Of a stretch of DNA of 33,454 bases, positions 33,031 through 33,454 are shown one piece after another. Under the pieces are notes generated by a model that was given only the letters and a program-made list of their open reading frames with translations, had not been told where the DNA came from and did no database searches. Made by a program: the position numbers and the translations under genes. Numbering within the stretch: position 1 is the first letter of the stretch; every line of letters begins with the position of its first letter. The stretch is taken from NCBI GenBank assembly GCA_016187835.1, contig JACPIY010000028.1, positions 1 through 33,454 of the forward strand, read 5' to 3'. Origin of the DNA: Deltaproteobacteria bacterium (lineage in GTDB: Bacteria > Desulfobacterota_D > UBA1144 > Nemesobacterales > CSP1-2).

Positions 33031-33058
33031 ATTGTAATTACAAATTAAATTGTGTCAA
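33031..33058 (-). promoter_or_regulatory. mazEF promoter with overlapping operator palindrome
   Basis: On the minus strand TTGACA (33053-33058), a 16-bp spacer and TACAAT (33031-33036) form a good sigma70 promoter. The perfect palindrome TTGTAATTACAA (33032-33043) covers the -10 box, where MazE or MazEF would block transcription. Placement is typical of TA autoregulation. Confidence 0.6.
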
Positions 33059-33140
33059 GATTTGGGACTGCTTAAAGCCCCGTGGTCGGTTCTAAACTTT
33101 ATACCATTTCAATTTAATATAAGATTAACAACTGACCCTG

Positions 33141-33454
33141 ACTTCATACTCGAATCCATGGCATCCGAGCTTCCGGTAATCGCCTCTGATATAGAACGAA
33201 TGACGGAGTGGGATATTTAAGACCAATTTAAGAAATATTTATCTAGTTATAGATGAGATTATCGAGAAATGTAGGGCTCGTTCCCCGAACGAGCTTTTAG
33301 GGCTGATGCCTGTAGTGAGCTTGTCGAATCTAAGGGCATTAGCCCCTACATCAATTCATATTTATTTTCTTAAATATGGTATAAGAGAGGGAGAGAATTC
33401 GATACTCGTTTCTCCTTTGAATTATGAAATGCTGGTTCAGCAGATTATAAGGGT
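33141..33454 (+). pseudogene. partial duplicate of the glycosyltransferase 3' region, split by a MITE
   Basis: 33141-33221 (CTCGAATCCATGGCATCCGA, GCTTCCGGTAATCGCCTCT) matches 32123-32200 of the glycosyltransferase with substitutions and small indels. 33382-33454 (AATTCGATACTCGTTTCTCC, CAGCAGATTATAAGGGT) matches 32197-32268. The two halves would join at TATTTAAG/AGA, exactly as in the parent. The 160 bp between them is the MITE. Both pieces carry frame-breaking changes. The copy may continue beyond the window edge. Confidence 0.85.
33222..33381. mobile_element. 160-bp MITE-like palindromic element, copy B
   Basis: This is an inverted near-identical copy of 12782-12939. The left end ACCAATTTAAGAAA and the reverse complement of the right end TACCATATTTAAGAAA are terminal inverted repeats. 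TAAG occurs on both sides (33218-33221 and 33382-33385) but once in the uninterrupted parent sequence, so it is a target duplication of about 4 bp (3 bp, TAA, in copy A). A third lone end-like sequence, TATACCATTTCAATTTAAT, lies near 33101. Confidence 0.8.

Noticed and set aside
33147-33215. second functional glycosyltransferase gene at the right edge
   Set aside because: Only fragments match, with indels and a MITE between them; no continuous frame.

Overview
The window is a stretch of a bacterial chromosome with moderate GC content. It carries single-copy housekeeping genes (tsaD, thiC, carB, greA) and unusually dense intergenic palindromic repeats. A gene for a branched-chain polyamine synthase (BpsA) hints at a thermophile or a lineage of thermophilic ancestry. 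I cannot name the phylum; an uncultured, environmentally assembled bacterium is my best reading.

Layout. 1-1574: a VapBC toxin-antitoxin pair (antitoxin cut by the window edge) facing tsaD. 1575-2110: palindromes and a 129-bp MITE-like element, then the thiC promoter. 2111-9392: thiC, bpsA, carB and greA, all on +. 9393-13321: a decayed integron-like island. It holds two different fragments of an integron-type tyrosine recombinase on -, two related putative attI copies, four cassette-like genes on + (VOC, NTF2-like, an unknown, and a DUF4145/HEPN-like protein with an RNA polymerase alpha-CTD-like tail), two attC-like hairpins each followed by the same 51-bp sequence, and one MITE. 13322-17298: an orphan ABC-2 permease, an AgcS amino-acid symporter, a SIR2-like protein and an orphan RHH antitoxin. 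17299-18106: non-coding and repeat-rich.

18107-32399 is the main interest. Relatives of the 'nitrogen starvation response' / Nit1C cluster are interleaved with a complete set of oxamate carbamoyltransferase-type genes. The first group is a Sll0786-type GNAT, a Sll0787-type AIR-synthase-like protein, an MSMEG_0572/Sll0783-type protein, an MSMEG_0568-type radical SAM enzyme and an MSMEG_0565-type glycosyltransferase. The second group is FdrA/AllF, DUF1116/AllG, DUF2877/AllH and carbamate kinase. Also present are an XRE-cupin regulator, an amidohydrolase, a CoA-disulfide-reductase-like flavoprotein and an 86-aa unknown protein. No nitrilase, the signature enzyme of Nit1C, is visible. My inference is a nitrogen-scavenging pathway that ends in carbamoyl phosphate and then ATP, CO2 and ammonia, rather than in nitrile hydrolysis. 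The first half follows a strong sigma70-type promoter with a palindrome in its spacer. The second half follows a near-consensus sigma54 promoter, which fits nitrogen control.

32400-33454: a MazEF module with an autoregulatory-looking promoter, then a decayed partial duplicate of the glycosyltransferase gene split by a second, inverted copy of the integron-island MITE. That insertion reveals the element's ends and a probable target-site duplication.
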